From Streptomyces sp. 135 (GTDB lineage: Bacteria > Actinomycetota > Actinomycetes > Streptomycetales > Streptomycetaceae), in the NCBI RefSeq assembly GCF_020026305.1, contig NZ_CP075691.1, forward strand, positions 7,991,415-8,055,414: a stretch of DNA of 64,000 bases. Direction: 5' to 3'. Below the pieces are notes generated by a model. It had not been told where the DNA came from. It saw nothing but the letters and a program-made list of their open reading frames with translations, and made no database searches. Shown here in pieces: positions 1-8,537 of the stretch (positions are counted from its first letter, which is position 1; every line of letters begins with the position of its first letter). The translations under genes and the position numbers were made by a program.

Positions 1-282
1 GGTGCCGCGGCGGGCGGCCTGGCCGAGGTGACACTGGTGGGCCCGCTGTGCACGCCGCTCGACGTCCTCGCCCGTGCCGCCAAGATGCCGCTGCCCCGTG
101 TCGGCGACGTCCTGCGCATCGACAACACGGGCGCGTACGGCCTGTCGGCGAGCCTGACGGGGTTCCTCAGCCATCCCGTCGCCACCGAGGTGGTCCTCGG
201 CACCGACGGAGCCGTGGTCGACGTACGGGACCACCGGGCGGCGTACGCCGCAGGCACCGCGACCGGCCCGGGCGGCTGGTGA
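1..282 (+). CDS. PLP-dependent (DapDC/ODC-type) decarboxylase, C-terminal end, partial
   Basis: The open frame enters from the left edge and ends at TGA 280-282, so only about 93 C-terminal residues are seen. They match the C-terminal beta-barrel of fold-III PLP decarboxylases (diaminopimelate, ornithine and arginine decarboxylases): the GPLCTPLDVLAR block, where the Cys contributes to the substrate site, and the RIDNTGAYGLSAS block with the Tyr that contacts the cofactor in this family. The PLP lysine would lie outside the window. Primary lysine biosynthesis is possible. However, the gene lies beside an AMP-forming ligase and an ACP gene is 16 kb away, and this trio occurs elsewhere as a module in which an amino acid is carried on an ACP and decarboxylated (as BtrK does in butirosin). 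That role is an inference. Confidence 0.8.
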   Translation, partial: GAAAGGLAEVTLVGPLCTPLDVLARAAKMPLPRVGDVLRIDNTGAYGLSASLTGFLSHPVATEVVLGTDGAVVDVRDHRAAYAAGTATGPGGW

Positions 283-317
283 ATCCCGGACTGGTCGGCC
301 CCGCGTGCGGCGCGCTC

Positions 318-779
318 TCAATGCTGGATCAGGTCGCCGACCGGGACGGCAGGGACGTGGCCGGTCGCGGGAAGCTGCTGCGCGAGGGCCAGCCCCACGT
401 CGACGAGCGAGGACCGCCGCAGCCCCGTGACGTCGGGGACCGGGGTCCAGCGCGACTCCGAGGTGTCGCCGTTCGGCTCGGGCCTGAGTCGGCCACCGGT
501 GAGCCGCACCTGGTAGAAGATGCCGATGTTCTGGTGCGGGCCGTCACCGGGGCTGTTGCGCTCGGACGCGGGGATCACCCGCGAGTCGACGCCCAGCAGC
601 CGCTCTACCACGGCGTCGCAGCCCGTCTCCTCGGCGACCTCGCGGATCACCGCGTCGAACGGGTCCTCCGTGTGCTCGACCCTGCCGCCGGGCAGCGTCC
701 AGTTGCCCGACACGTGATGGGCGAGCAGGACCCGCCCGTCCTTGATGCACACGGCGTAGGCCGCCAACCGAAAACTCAT
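318..779 (-). CDS. NUDIX hydrolase
   Basis: The 153-residue protein carries a complete NUDIX box: GGRVEHTED, seven residues, then REVAEETGC, which fits G-x5-E-x7-REUxEExGU, the Mg2+-binding signature for hydrolysis of nucleoside diphosphates linked to another moiety. The whole protein is one NUDIX domain of usual size. It is the last gene of the leftward operon that starts at 7127, 70 bases beyond the ligase, and it converges on the decarboxylase at the window edge. The substrate cannot be read from the sequence. In this setting it may remove a nucleotide group from an intermediate or clear damaged nucleotides. A second NUDIX gene lies at 15380-15871. Confidence 0.85.
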   Translation of the reverse strand: MSFRLAAYAVCIKDGRVLLAHHVSGNWTLPGGRVEHTEDPFDAVIREVAEETGCDAVVERLLGVDSRVIPASERNSPGDGPHQNIGIFYQVRLTGGRLRPEPNGDTSESRWTPVPDVTGLRRSSLVDVGLALAQQLPATGHVPAVPVGDLIQH

Positions 780-849
780 CCCCGCACCCTATCCTTGCCG
801 CCAAGTCCGTTCCCAGTGAACGGAGTTACGAATAGCTCGAAGGCTCGCG

Positions 850-2349
850 TCAGCCGCCGAAGGAGCCGGCCTCCAATGCCGCTTTGTCGACCTTCCCGTT
901 CGCCGTGAGCGGCATTCGCTCCACCGGGACACAGCGATCAGGCGTCTTGGCCGCGCCGAGGCGTGCGCCGATGCCGAGCAGCACCTCGTCCGGCGCCGCG
1001 GCCCCGGTCGTCCAGACGGTGAACGTTCCGTCCGGGCCCGGCGGGACGCACGCCGCCTGCTCGACCCCCTCGACGTCCTGGGCGGCGCTCTCCACCTCCT
1101 GGCAGCTCACCCGCCAGCCGCGCCGCTTGAAGAGGTCGTCGCGCCGACCGTGGAAGTAGAGCCTGCCGCCCTCGTCGACCCACCCGAAGTCGCCCGTGCG
1201 CAGGGCCCTGCCCACGCCGTCCGGCGCGGCGACGAAGCGCTCGCGCTGCTCCGCTGCTGCCGCGGGCCCCCAGTACCCGGCCATCACGTGCGGCCCGGCG
1301 ACGACGATCTCACCGACGCCGCCGCACGCAACCGGCTCGCCGTCCCGGCCGACGACGAAGAGCCGCGTTCCCCGCAGCGGTCGGCCGACCGTACCGGGGA
1401 ACGCCAGGTCCTCGTCCGGCGCGGCGATCGAGATCCGCTTGCACTCGCTCATGCCGTACATGCAGATCAGGGCGGCGTCCGGGAAAGCGGCCCGGACCCG
1501 CTCGGCGTCCCGGCCGGTCAGGGCGGCGCCGGTGTTGGTCAGCAACCGCACCGACGTGGGGCGCGGGTCGCGCTCGCCGAGCCGCGCCAGGAGGAGGGCG
1601 AGCGTGGGCACCACGGGCACCACGGTGGCCCCCGCGCCGCGGATCGCGACCAGTTCGCGCGCGGACGCCGCGCCGTGCGGGTAGACCACCTCGGCCCCGG
1701 CGAGCACCGCCAGGAACAGTTGGTACAGGCCGTAGTCGAAGGAGACCGGCACCCGGCAGTACACGACGTCGGTCGGCAGGTACCCGACGCGCTCGGCGAC
1801 GGCACGTGCGGCCCAGACGACCGCCCCGTGCGGGCACACGATCCCCTTGGGCCGGGCGGTCGTCCCCGACGTGTACACCAGCAGGGCCGGATCGTCGGGC
1901 GTCGCCGCCGGCCCGGTCGCCGCCGCGGGCGGCACATCGGCGTACGCCGGGGCGAGCACCGGCACCGACGTGACGTCGGTGAGCTCCGCAACCCGGTCCG
2001 CGGTGGTCACGACCGCGGCCGGGTCCGCGTCCGCCAGCAGGTGGCGCAGCTGGTACGCGGACGCGTGCTCGGCCACCGGAACAAGGATGACGCCCCGGGA
2101 CATCGCGCCGAAGAGCAGCGCCGCGAAATCACGGCTGCCGGGGAGCAGGCAGAGCAGCCGCATCCCGCGCCGCAGCCCGAGACCGTCGAGCCAGCCGGCC
2201 GCGCGGTGGGCGTTCTCGTGGAGTTCCGCGTACGACCAGGCGCCGTCGTGGTCCCGGACCGAGGGGCGGTCCCGGTGGACGTCGGCGGCGCGCAGGAGCA
2301 GGTCGTGGACCAACTCGGCGGAGGCGAGGGCCGGGACGTCGACAGTCAT
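850..2349 (-). CDS. AMP-forming acyl/aminoacyl ligase (ANL superfamily)
   Basis: The 499-residue stand-alone adenylating enzyme has the ANL motifs in order: YTSGTTARPKGI at about 159-170 (A3 phosphate loop), YGMSE at 298-302 (A5), RTGDFGWVDEGG near 385 (A7), the FHGRRDDLFKRRG hinge (A8), and NGKVDK near the C-terminus with the catalytic lysine (A10). It would activate a carboxylic acid with ATP and pass it to a thiol, either CoA or a carrier protein. There is no fused carrier domain, so the free ACP at 16840-17085 is the obvious partner. The specificity pocket was not decoded, so an amino acid and a simple acyl acid remain equally possible. Its ATG lies 12 bases after the stop of the upstream kinase gene, which shows operon linkage. 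Confidence 0.82.
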   Translation of the reverse strand: MTVDVPALASAELVHDLLLRAADVHRDRPSVRDHDGAWSYAELHENAHRAAGWLDGLGLRRGMRLLCLLPGSRDFAALLFGAMSRGVILVPVAEHASAYQLRHLLADADPAAVVTTADRVAELTDVTSVPVLAPAYADVPPAAATGPAATPDDPALLVYTSGTTARPKGIVCPHGAVVWAARAVAERVGYLPTDVVYCRVPVSFDYGLYQLFLAVLAGAEVVYPHGAASARELVAIRGAGATVVPVVPTLALLLARLGERDPRPTSVRLLTNTGAALTGRDAERVRAAFPDAALICMYGMSECKRISIAAPDEDLAFPGTVGRPLRGTRLFVVGRDGEPVACGGVGEIVVAGPHVMAGYWGPAAAAEQRERFVAAPDGVGRALRTGDFGWVDEGGRLYFHGRRDDLFKRRGWRVSCQEVESAAQDVEGVEQAACVPPGPDGTFTVWTTGAAAPDEVLLGIGARLGAAKTPDRCVPVERMPLTANGKVDKAALEAGSFGG

Positions 2350-2361
2350 GGGTCCTCCAGA

Positions 2362-3414
2362 CTAGGAGCGGTCCGCCCGGACCGCGCCCGTGCGTTCGAG
2401 GTGCTCGGCGAGCCGGGTCACGGCCGGCAGGACGTTGTCCCGCACCGTGCGGGCCCCTTCCGCCGTCCACCGCAGGTACCACGTGAGCGTGGCGGGGCCG
2501 GTCTTCGCCATCTGCCGCACGTAACGGGCCGTGGGGACGCAGTACAGTTCGAGAACGGGCACGATCGCCCGCAGTTCGTCGGGTCCCGGCGGGTCCGCCG
2601 CCGTGGCGCGCAGCACCAGGTCGGCGGCGAGGTCCCGGTGGACACGGAAACTCCCCCGGCCGGTCCGGGCGAGGAAGAGCACCGCCCGGGCGAGGTCGTA
2701 GACCCGTGGCCGGACGTCCACGCCGTCCCAGTCGAGCAGCGAGATCAGCCGGTCCTCGTCGTCGAAGACGAGGTTGGAGCCGGCGATCTCGCCGTGCGTG
2801 AGCGTCACGGGCAGCGACTGGTACGCGGGCAGGTCCAGGGTGGCCCGCGCCCGCCGGTAGGCGGTGCGCCAGGCGTCGTTCACCTCGTCCCACAGTGCGG
2901 AGGACGCGACCGCGGACACCAGCTCGCCCAGCTCGTCGACGGCCGACTCATCGGCGGCGAGCCAGAACTCCATGTCCTGGATCGGGTTGGCACCGGCCTC
3001 CGGCAGGCCGTCCACCGGTACCGCGTGGACGGCGGCGACAGTCTCGGCAGCCGCGCGCAGGTCCGCCGGGTCGCCGTCCCTGAAGTGCCGGCCGGGTACG
3101 TAGCGGCGCAACTGCCACAGGGCGCCGTCCGCCGCCGCGGTGGGGGAGCCGTCCGCCGCCCGGATCAGGGGTTCGGCCGGCACGCCGTACCGCGCGGCGC
3201 GCGCGATGGCCGCGTCCTGGAAGGCCAGCCAGCGGTCCTGCCCCGGCCGGCCCAGCCGTTTCAGCGTGTACGTCCCGTCGGCCGTGGCGCACCGCCAGAT
3301 CTGGTTGGGGCTGTCGCGGGTCAGCCGCTCGACCGACCGCGGTCTGATGCCGTACGTCGCTTCGAGAACGTGGCGCGCCTCGCCCACGACGTCCGCCTGC
3401 CAGCCGGCGCTCAC
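2362..3414 (-). CDS. APH-fold small-molecule kinase (phosphotransferase enzyme family)
   Basis: I start this gene at GTG 3414, which overlaps the upstream stop in a GTGA junction; the 350-residue product begins VSAGWQADVV. A longer open frame upstream is only read-through of the neighbouring gene's antisense phase. The fold is that of aminoglycoside and choline kinases: a nucleotide loop (SPNQIWRCATADGTYTLKRL) with its lysine, then a catalytic loop LTHGEIAGSNLVF and a metal site LLDWDGVDV. In the catalytic loop, Glu stands where most members have the catalytic Asp (HGDxxxxN); some family branches do have HGE. It may phosphorylate a cyclitol or sugar intermediate, or give self-resistance. Both are inferences. 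Confidence 0.8.
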   Translation of the reverse strand: MSAGWQADVVGEARHVLEATYGIRPRSVERLTRDSPNQIWRCATADGTYTLKRLGRPGQDRWLAFQDAAIARAARYGVPAEPLIRAADGSPTAAADGALWQLRRYVPGRHFRDGDPADLRAAAETVAAVHAVPVDGLPEAGANPIQDMEFWLAADESAVDELGELVSAVASSALWDEVNDAWRTAYRRARATLDLPAYQSLPVTLTHGEIAGSNLVFDDEDRLISLLDWDGVDVRPRVYDLARAVLFLARTGRGSFRVHRDLAADLVLRATAADPPGPDELRAIVPVLELYCVPTARYVRQMAKTGPATLTWYLRWTAEGARTVRDNVLPAVTRLAEHLERTGAVRADRS

Positions 3415-4604
3415 GGGCGGGCCATCCCTTCCACGACGGCGGAGTCCCGCGCGAGGGCGTCGGCCTCGTCCATGAGGTGGGGCAGCCGGGCGTCGCAGTG
3501 CCGTGCCGGGTCCCAGCTGAGCCGCACCACGGTGTGCTCGCCGAGCAGCGCGGACAGGCCGGACAGCGCACGCTCCGCCGTCTCGGGCGCCGCGTCGCGC
3601 GCCAGCCACCGCGAACGGTAGTCGGGGTCCGGGGCCAACAGGTGCGGGCGCAGCGCGGCAGCGGCGTCCGCGGCGTCCAGGCGCTCGACGCGGGGCTCGG
3701 CACACGCCGCCCGCTCCAGGACGACGACGGTGTCCAGGCGCGTGGCCGCGGTGAACGGCGAGCCGACGATCTCCCTGATCTCGCCGTTGCTCAGCCAGAC
3801 CTTGTCCATGGGCATTCCCGGTTCCGACCGCGGCGCCGGAGCGGCGCTCCCGCCTGTCCTGAAGGGGTTGATGGCTCGGACCGGCACGCGGTCGCGCACC
3901 GCGTCGAGGATGCCGAGCGCCTCCACCGACCCGGCGCCGAGCCGCGTCGAGACCGGCAGTCCGACGGCGAGCCATCCGGTACCGGTGGGGGCGAGGAAGG
4001 TCCGGTCGGTGCCCACCAGTCGGCCGCCCCGCCGGCCGAGCCACACCGCCGACGAGGTCTTGCCCGCTGACGAGGCACCGGCCAGGAAGACCCCTCGCCC
4101 GTCCGGACGCTGGGCCGCGGCTCCGTGGAACATCAGGGCGCCGTCGGCGACGACCGCCTCCCTGACCAGCTCCCGGACGGTGCGGCCGGCCAGCAGTCCG
4201 ACGCTGCCGGACTCGCGGGCCACCACCGCCCAGGACCGGAAGTCCGGTGTGACCAGGACGTGCGGGTGTTTGTCGGTGTCCTCGGAGACGAGCACCGTCT
4301 CGCCGCCGTGGCCCGCGTGCTCCGCGTACCACTCGCCGGTGAACGCCTGACGGCGGCCCGTCGGGGCGCCGAGACGCAGTCCGGCGATCAGCTCCGGGTC
4401 GGCCACGGCGTGGAGTTCGGCCACCGGGTGGGGCGCCGGCACCCGGTGGGTCGGGGCGACGAGCTGGTGCTGGCTCGCTATGTGCCGGTGCGCGGCGGGG
4501 TCGCGGGTCCACACCCGCAGCCTCGTGCGGTACCAGTCGACGGTGAGCGGCGGGAGGGCGCCGATCCGCTCCGGCCTGGCTATCAGCGACGCGTACAGAC
4601 CCAT
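3411..4604 (-). CDS. HPr-kinase-like P-loop protein (HprK-related, copy 2)
   Basis: The 397-residue protein has an N-terminal half of about 150 residues that I do not recognise, followed by a domain like the C-terminal kinase half of HPr kinase/phosphorylase: MFHGAAAQ, Walker A GASSAGKTSS at 176-185, and the LVGTDRTFL block with the Asp that follows it in this family. True HprK acts on the PTS protein HPr in Firmicutes. Here there is no PTS gene nearby, and homologues in natural-product clusters phosphorylate pathway products (for example PadeK on a lasso peptide). Its stop overlaps the APH-like gene by 4 bases and its start lies 54 bases from the cupin-like gene. The substrate is unknown; a second copy sits at 6123-7127. 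Confidence 0.7.
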   Translation of the reverse strand: MGLYASLIARPERIGALPPLTVDWYRTRLRVWTRDPAAHRHIASQHQLVAPTHRVPAPHPVAELHAVADPELIAGLRLGAPTGRRQAFTGEWYAEHAGHGGETVLVSEDTDKHPHVLVTPDFRSWAVVARESGSVGLLAGRTVRELVREAVVADGALMFHGAAAQRPDGRGVFLAGASSAGKTSSAVWLGRRGGRLVGTDRTFLAPTGTGWLAVGLPVSTRLGAGSVEALGILDAVRDRVPVRAINPFRTGGSAAPAPRSEPGMPMDKVWLSNGEIREIVGSPFTAATRLDTVVVLERAACAEPRVERLDAADAAAALRPHLLAPDPDYRSRWLARDAAPETAERALSGLSALLGEHTVVRLSWDPARHCDARLPHLMDEADALARDSAVVEGMARP

Positions 4605-4658
4605 GGGGTGGCCGACTTCCTTCGTAGGCGTTCGGTCGGGCTCGGGGGCGGGGCGGAC

Positions 4659-5300
4659 TCAGATGATTCCGGCGTCGACGAGCTGGGCGCGGATGGCGTC
4701 GAAGTGCTCGACCGTCATGCGGCGCCGGGCGACGTCGGCGTCCGTCTGGTCCTTGCGACCGAGACCGAACCACAGCTTCCCGGTGTTCGGGTCCATCCGG
4801 CGCGAAACGTCCTTCTCCGCCGGTCCGCGCACCAGCAGCGAGATGGTGTTCGCCTTCGTGGTCGTCGCGTGGACCGTCTCGTGATGGATGGTGTACGAGT
4901 CGCCGGCCCGTTCCGTGGACTGGAACCGTTGCTCGAACGCCGGGGCGACCGACGCGTCGGCGTCCTCCACGACGTGGTAGAGCACGTGGTCGTAGGACCC
5001 GGTCAGCAGCCGCGTCGTGAACGACCAGCGGTGGTCGTGGGGCGCGGCGACCTCCATGTTCGACCACACGTGGAGCCGGATCCGGAAGCCCCGGTCCGGG
5101 GCGTCGTGCAGCACGAGCTTGTCGAACAGCCGGTTGTGCTCGCACATGTCCCACAGGCGCGGTTCCGCGCGCACCCCGTCGACCAGCTCCCGCATGGCCT
5201 CCTTGTCCGCCGAGAGGGCGGTGAGGAACTCGGAGTTCTGCAGGTGGACTTTGCCCAGGTCGGTCCAGTCGACACGGTAGCGAGCGAGTTCGGACAGCAT
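4659..5300 (-). CDS. cupin-like protein of unknown substrate
   Basis: I recognise only the general fold. The 213-residue protein has a central PHDHRWSF block followed by strands rich in G/S, then HHETVHATTT, so several histidines are spaced like a cupin metal site (HxH...E...H), as in cysteine-dioxygenase-type or RmlC-type barrels. The first 60 residues and the C-terminal 50 are helical and charged, with no signal peptide or membrane segment. It sits between the methyltransferase (25 bases) and the second HPr-kinase-like gene (54 bases) in the same operon, so it most likely acts on a pathway intermediate as an oxygenase or isomerase. That role is inferred from fold and position only. Confidence 0.5.
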   Translation of the reverse strand: MLSELARYRVDWTDLGKVHLQNSEFLTALSADKEAMRELVDGVRAEPRLWDMCEHNRLFDKLVLHDAPDRGFRIRLHVWSNMEVAAPHDHRWSFTTRLLTGSYDHVLYHVVEDADASVAPAFEQRFQSTERAGDSYTIHHETVHATTTKANTISLLVRGPAEKDVSRRMDPNTGKLWFGLGRKDQTDADVARRRMTVEHFDAIRAQLVDAGII

Positions 5301-5325
5301 GTCTTGCCCTCCTGGTGGTGGCGGC

Positions 5326-6126
5326 TCAGGGCGTGCGGCCCGGGCCGCCGAGCGAACACATGAGGATGTGAGTCGTGGAGTCGGCCGTGAGGGGGCCGCC
5401 GTCGAAGTCTCCGAAGGTGCGTTCCACCCTCAGACCTGCCCGGCCCAGGAGCTCGGCGAGGTCGTCGGCGGAGTACATCCGGCTCACGCGGGTGGCGTGC
5501 TCGGTCCTGCCGTCCTCGGTGAACGTGTACTCCATCTCGTCCGTCAGCAGCCGGGACGCGGGGCTGTACGTCCGACGTCCGCGCACCGTCACCAGGTGGC
5601 CGGTCACCGGGTGGTCGTAGGAGAAACGGCTCTTCCACCTGGCGTCGGCGCGTGCGGTCTCGTGCCGGGGGGCCGCCACGTCGATGGCGAAGGTCCCGTC
5701 GGGCCGCATGTGCCGCGCGGCGGAGGTGAAGCAGCTCAGCGCGTCCTCGTCGGACAGCAGGTGGCAGACGCTGCTGCACGCGATCATCACCAGGCCGAAA
5801 CGCCGGCCGAGCTCGAAGCGGCGCATGTCACCGACGAGGAACGTCGGGGTGGCCCTGGACGGGCCGCGCTTGCGCACGGCCTGGTCGATCATGCCCGGGG
5901 CGACGTCCATGCCGACGACGTCGATGCCGTGTTCGGCGATGGGCAGGCTCAACCGGCCGGTGCCCGCTGCCAGTTCGAGTACGGGTCCGCCGTTGGACCG
6001 GGCCGCCTCGCGCCAGAAGCCGATGTCGTGCGTGTACGTCGCGTAGCGCTGGTCGTAGTGCGGGCCGTCGTAATAGACGTTGTCCACGTGGCGCAGCGCG
6101 CTGTCGTCGCCCCCGCGCAGCCTCAC
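5326..6126 (-). CDS. class I SAM-dependent methyltransferase
   Basis: The start is GTG 6126, in a GTGA overlap with the HPr-kinase-like gene upstream; the much longer open frame that begins at 7269 is not a fusion. The 266-residue protein begins with a YYDGPHYDQRYATYTHDIGFW segment, typical of small-molecule methyltransferases of the Methyltransf_25 type. It then shows motif I VLELAAGTGRLSLPIA, the acidic ribose-binding residue in GIDVVGMDVAPGM, and the post-I block LVGDMRRFEL. The target (O, N or C) cannot be told. It would draw on the S-adenosylmethionine synthetase encoded at 11299-12516. It belongs to the leftward operon and probably modifies the cyclitol or its acyl substituent. Confidence 0.85.
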   Translation of the reverse strand: MRLRGGDDSALRHVDNVYYDGPHYDQRYATYTHDIGFWREAARSNGGPVLELAAGTGRLSLPIAEHGIDVVGMDVAPGMIDQAVRKRGPSRATPTFLVGDMRRFELGRRFGLVMIACSSVCHLLSDEDALSCFTSAARHMRPDGTFAIDVAAPRHETARADARWKSRFSYDHPVTGHLVTVRGRRTYSPASRLLTDEMEYTFTEDGRTEHATRVSRMYSADDLAELLGRAGLRVERTFGDFDGGPLTADSTTHILMCSLGGPGRTP

Positions 6127-7127
6127 CACGCCACCGCCTCGTCGAGGACACGGGCGAGTGCCGGACGGTTTCCCAGGTGGTCCAGGCGCTGGCGCAGTTC
6201 GAAGGCGGGGACGGAGGCGGCGATCCGGCGCGCCCGCGCACCCAGTTCCGCCGCGTCCGGCAGCTTGAACCAGGAGGTGAGCTCGTCGTCCTTCACGGGC
6301 GGCGCCAGGAGGTTGGCGAAGAGCCGCTCGGCCGCTTCGTCCGGGGCGACGCGGGTCAGCACGGCGCTGCCGTGCGCCGCGAACGAGGGGAAGACCACGG
6401 CGCAGAGCGGTGCCTTCGGCGCCACCCGGCCGTCGAACATCCCGCCGATCTCGTGAGGCATCAGCAACCGCGCTTCGCTGCGGTGCGCGTTGGCCGGGTG
6501 GACCGGCCGGGCAGGGAGCGCGAGTCCGAGCGGCTCGACCGTGTCGAGGCGGATCGACACGGAACGCGGCCAGCCGACGCCGGTCGGTCCGCCGGGTCCC
6601 TCGTGCAAGGACAGGTCGTCGTTGCTGACGAAGTGCGCGCCGGCCGCGGTGGCGGCGATCACCGTGGACGTCTTCCCGCTGCGCTTGTTGCCGACCAGCG
6701 CGATGCCGAGACCCCGCCACGCGACCATTCCGGCGTGGAGGAAGAGGGCCGACGGGTCGTGCTCGGCCGCGTCGAGGCGGAGCAGCGTACGGACGATCCG
6801 GACCACGTGCACCGGTGCGTAGGCCGACGCGGTGGCCGCGGTGAGCCGGACGGAGCGGTGCGCGCCGTCGACCTCGCGCCAGACGCCGGTGTCGTCGTAG
6901 TCGCCGTAGTGCGCCGCCGTCGCGGCGCGCGTGCCCTCCGGCCGGACGGCCAGGGCGACGCGCCAGCGCCCGTCCTCGGGGCCGGCGGGCCCGGTGGTGA
7001 CGAATCCGGACAGGTATTCCTCGACGACCGGCCAGACGCCGACCGGTACTTCGACCTCGACCGTCCGTCCGCCGGTGCCGACGTCGGCACCGGCGCATCG
7101 GGCGACGATCCTGCCCTCCGAACTCAC
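6123..7127 (-). CDS. HPr-kinase-like P-loop protein (HprK-related, copy 1)
   Basis: I chose GTG 7127 because GGAGGG lies 8 bases upstream of it; an in-frame ATG at 7175 lacks a ribosome site. The 334-residue product has an N-terminal part of about 120 residues, then ALFLHAGMVAWRG, Walker A GNKRSGKTST at 146-155, and FVSNDDLSL, which corresponds to the Walker-B-like region of HPr kinases. It is the first gene of the leftward operon and overlaps the methyltransferase by 4 bases. It is diverged from the copy at 3411-4604 and is not a recent duplicate. As with that copy, there is no HPr or PTS gene in sight, so a metabolite or peptide substrate is more likely. This is an inference. Confidence 0.68.
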   Translation of the reverse strand: MSSEGRIVARCAGADVGTGGRTVEVEVPVGVWPVVEEYLSGFVTTGPAGPEDGRWRVALAVRPEGTRAATAAHYGDYDDTGVWREVDGAHRSVRLTAATASAYAPVHVVRIVRTLLRLDAAEHDPSALFLHAGMVAWRGLGIALVGNKRSGKTSTVIAATAAGAHFVSNDDLSLHEGPGGPTGVGWPRSVSIRLDTVEPLGLALPARPVHPANAHRSEARLLMPHEIGGMFDGRVAPKAPLCAVVFPSFAAHGSAVLTRVAPDEAAERLFANLLAPPVKDDELTSWFKLPDAAELGARARRIAASVPAFELRQRLDHLGNRPALARVLDEAVAW

Positions 7128-7250
7128 CCGGTCTGCCCTCCGTTTTAAACGAATCCCGAATGCGGCGCGCTGCACGACAGTTGCGGTGTTCTTTATGCGG
7201 GAGCGGCGACCGCCGAACGAAAGCGAAGAAAGGAATGGTCAGTTCCGGGC

Positions 7251-7279
7251 AGCCTAGGATCGGCCGCATGGGCTGTCAA
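7251..7279 (-). promoter_or_regulatory. candidate promoter for the leftward operon
   Basis: On the minus strand, TTGACA (7279-7274) and TAGGCT (7256-7251) are separated by exactly 17 bases. The bases GGCCGATCC just before the -10 and the following G are identical to those of the promoter at 16768-16796. It would leave a 5' leader of about 115 bases before GTG 7127. Confidence 0.6.
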
Positions 7280-7315
7280 CAACATTTAGTCACAGCTGGA
7301 TGACCCTGGATCTCG

Positions 7316-7345
7316 TTGCCGCGTATCCGAACCCGCTGCTACGAT
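7316..7345 (+). promoter_or_regulatory. candidate promoter for the rightward operon
   Basis: TTGCCG at 7316-7321 and TACGAT at 7340-7345 lie 18 bases apart, a fair match to a vegetative sigma-factor promoter. The leader to the aldo-keto reductase ATG would be about 135 bases. Confidence 0.4.
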
Positions 7346-7488
7346 CCGTGATCGATCTTACCGGTGCGGTGAAGCGAGCGTCATGACGCGACATGACCCG
7401 CCGAATCCGAATTCAGAGAATGACGTCGGCTTTCCCGGATTTCCCGGCGGAATTCATTTGAGGGGCATTCATTGGCGGCACTGAACTG

Positions 7489-8475
7489 ATGGAACACACC
7501 CACCTCGGACGCACCGGGCTCGTCGTCAGCCGACTCGGCCTGGGAACCATGAACTTCGGCTCGCACACCAGCGAGCCGGACAGTCACGCGATCATGGACA
7601 GTGCGCTCGACCTCGGCATCAACTTCTTCGACACGGCCGACATCTACGGTCGCAAGTCCGGTCCCGGCGGCACCGAGGCCCTGATCGGGCGGTGGTTCGG
7701 CCACGGCGGCGGCCGGCGCGACAAGGTGGTGCTCGCCACCAAGGTGTACGGCAAGACCGGCGACTGGCCCAACGACCGCGGCCTCTCCGCGCGGCACATC
7801 ATCAAGGCGTGCGACGCCTCCCTCGGACGACTCGGCACCGACTGGATCGACGTCTACCAGATGCACCACGTCGACCGCTCGACCCCGTGGGACGAGATCT
7901 GGGAGGCGATGGCGACGCTGGTGGCGCAGGGCAAGGTGCGCTACGTGGGCTCCTGCAACTTCGCGGGCTGGCACCTGACCGCGGCCCAGGCCGTGGCACG
8001 TGAACGTCACCTCCTGGGCCTGGTGTCGGAGCAGTGCCTGTACAACCTGTTCGCCCGCTACGTGGAGCTCGAAGTCGTCCCGGCGGCGTCCGCCCTCGGC
8101 CTCGGCGTGCTGCCGTGGTCCCCGCTGCACGGCGGTCTGCTGTCCGGAGTGCTGCGCCGCCAGGCCGAGGGCTCCACGGTGCGCTCCACCGGCGCCCGCG
8201 CTGCCGACGACCTCCGGCGCGGGGCACGGGCGATCGCCGCGTACGAGAAGCTCTGCGCCGAGCTCGGCCAGGACCCCTCCGTGGTCGCGCTCGCCTGGCT
8301 GCTCGGCCGGCCCGGCGTCACCGCGCCCATCATCGGCCCCCGGACCGCGGAACAGCTGACGGTCTCGACCGCGGCGCTCACCTTCGAACTCGACGACGCG
8401 GTGACCGCCCGGCTCGACGAGCTGTTCCCACCGCCGGGAAAGGGGGGACCGGCACCCGAAGCGTGGGCATGGTGA
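7489..8475 (+). CDS. aldo-keto reductase
   Basis: The 328-residue (beta/alpha)8 oxidoreductase starts MEHTHLGRTGLVVSRLGLGTMNFG, the typical first strand of the AKR family. It shows the catalytic Asp and Tyr in NFFDTADIYG, the Lys in VVLATKVYG, and the His in VYQMHHVD; these form the usual AKR tetrad. The NADP-binding end GVTAPIIGPRTAEQL is present. No strong ribosome site precedes the ATG. It is the first gene of the rightward cluster operon, 62 bases before an SDR. Either oxidoreductase could oxidise inositol to an inosose ahead of transamination, or reduce a later intermediate. The order is not fixed by sequence. Confidence 0.88.
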   Translation: MEHTHLGRTGLVVSRLGLGTMNFGSHTSEPDSHAIMDSALDLGINFFDTADIYGRKSGPGGTEALIGRWFGHGGGRRDKVVLATKVYGKTGDWPNDRGLSARHIIKACDASLGRLGTDWIDVYQMHHVDRSTPWDEIWEAMATLVAQGKVRYVGSCNFAGWHLTAAQAVARERHLLGLVSEQCLYNLFARYVELEVVPAASALGLGVLPWSPLHGGLLSGVLRRQAEGSTVRSTGARAADDLRRGARAIAAYEKLCAELGQDPSVVALAWLLGRPGVTAPIIGPRTAEQLTVSTAALTFELDDAVTARLDELFPPPGKGGPAPEAWAW

Positions 8476-8537
8476 CCCGCGGCAAGCCGACACCGGGCAG
8501 CCCGAGCTGCCGCCATCCGACACAAGGAGACTTCGTC

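Larger units (their letters stand above)
7128..7488. other. divergent intergenic region between the two main cluster operons
   Basis: This 361-base gap separates the leftward and rightward operons and is visibly richer in A and T than its surroundings. It holds a strong leftward promoter candidate (7251-7279) and a rightward one (7316-7345). No credible gene is seen. A TTTTAAACGAA stretch near 7143 resembles CTTTAAACGGAA in the galE/phyH gap near 19002, which may be chance or a shared regulator site. Confidence 0.6.

Noticed and set aside
1150..3621. 823-codon open frame on the plus strand across the ligase, kinase and HprK-like genes
   Set aside because: It is the antisense shadow of well-motifed minus-strand genes; its protein is Arg/Gly/Pro-rich with no recognisable domain. 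Several similar long frames across the window were rejected in the same way.
2362..5154. 930-codon minus-strand frame suggesting a large fusion with the APH-like kinase
   Set aside because: Only the last 350 codons read as protein; upstream it is an alternative phase of the HprK-like and cupin-like genes. The GTGA junction at 3411-3414 gives a proper start.
5326..7269. 647-codon minus-strand frame suggesting a fusion of methyltransferase with another domain
   Set aside because: The front part is the wrong phase of the HPr-kinase-like gene; the methyltransferase starts at GTG 6126.
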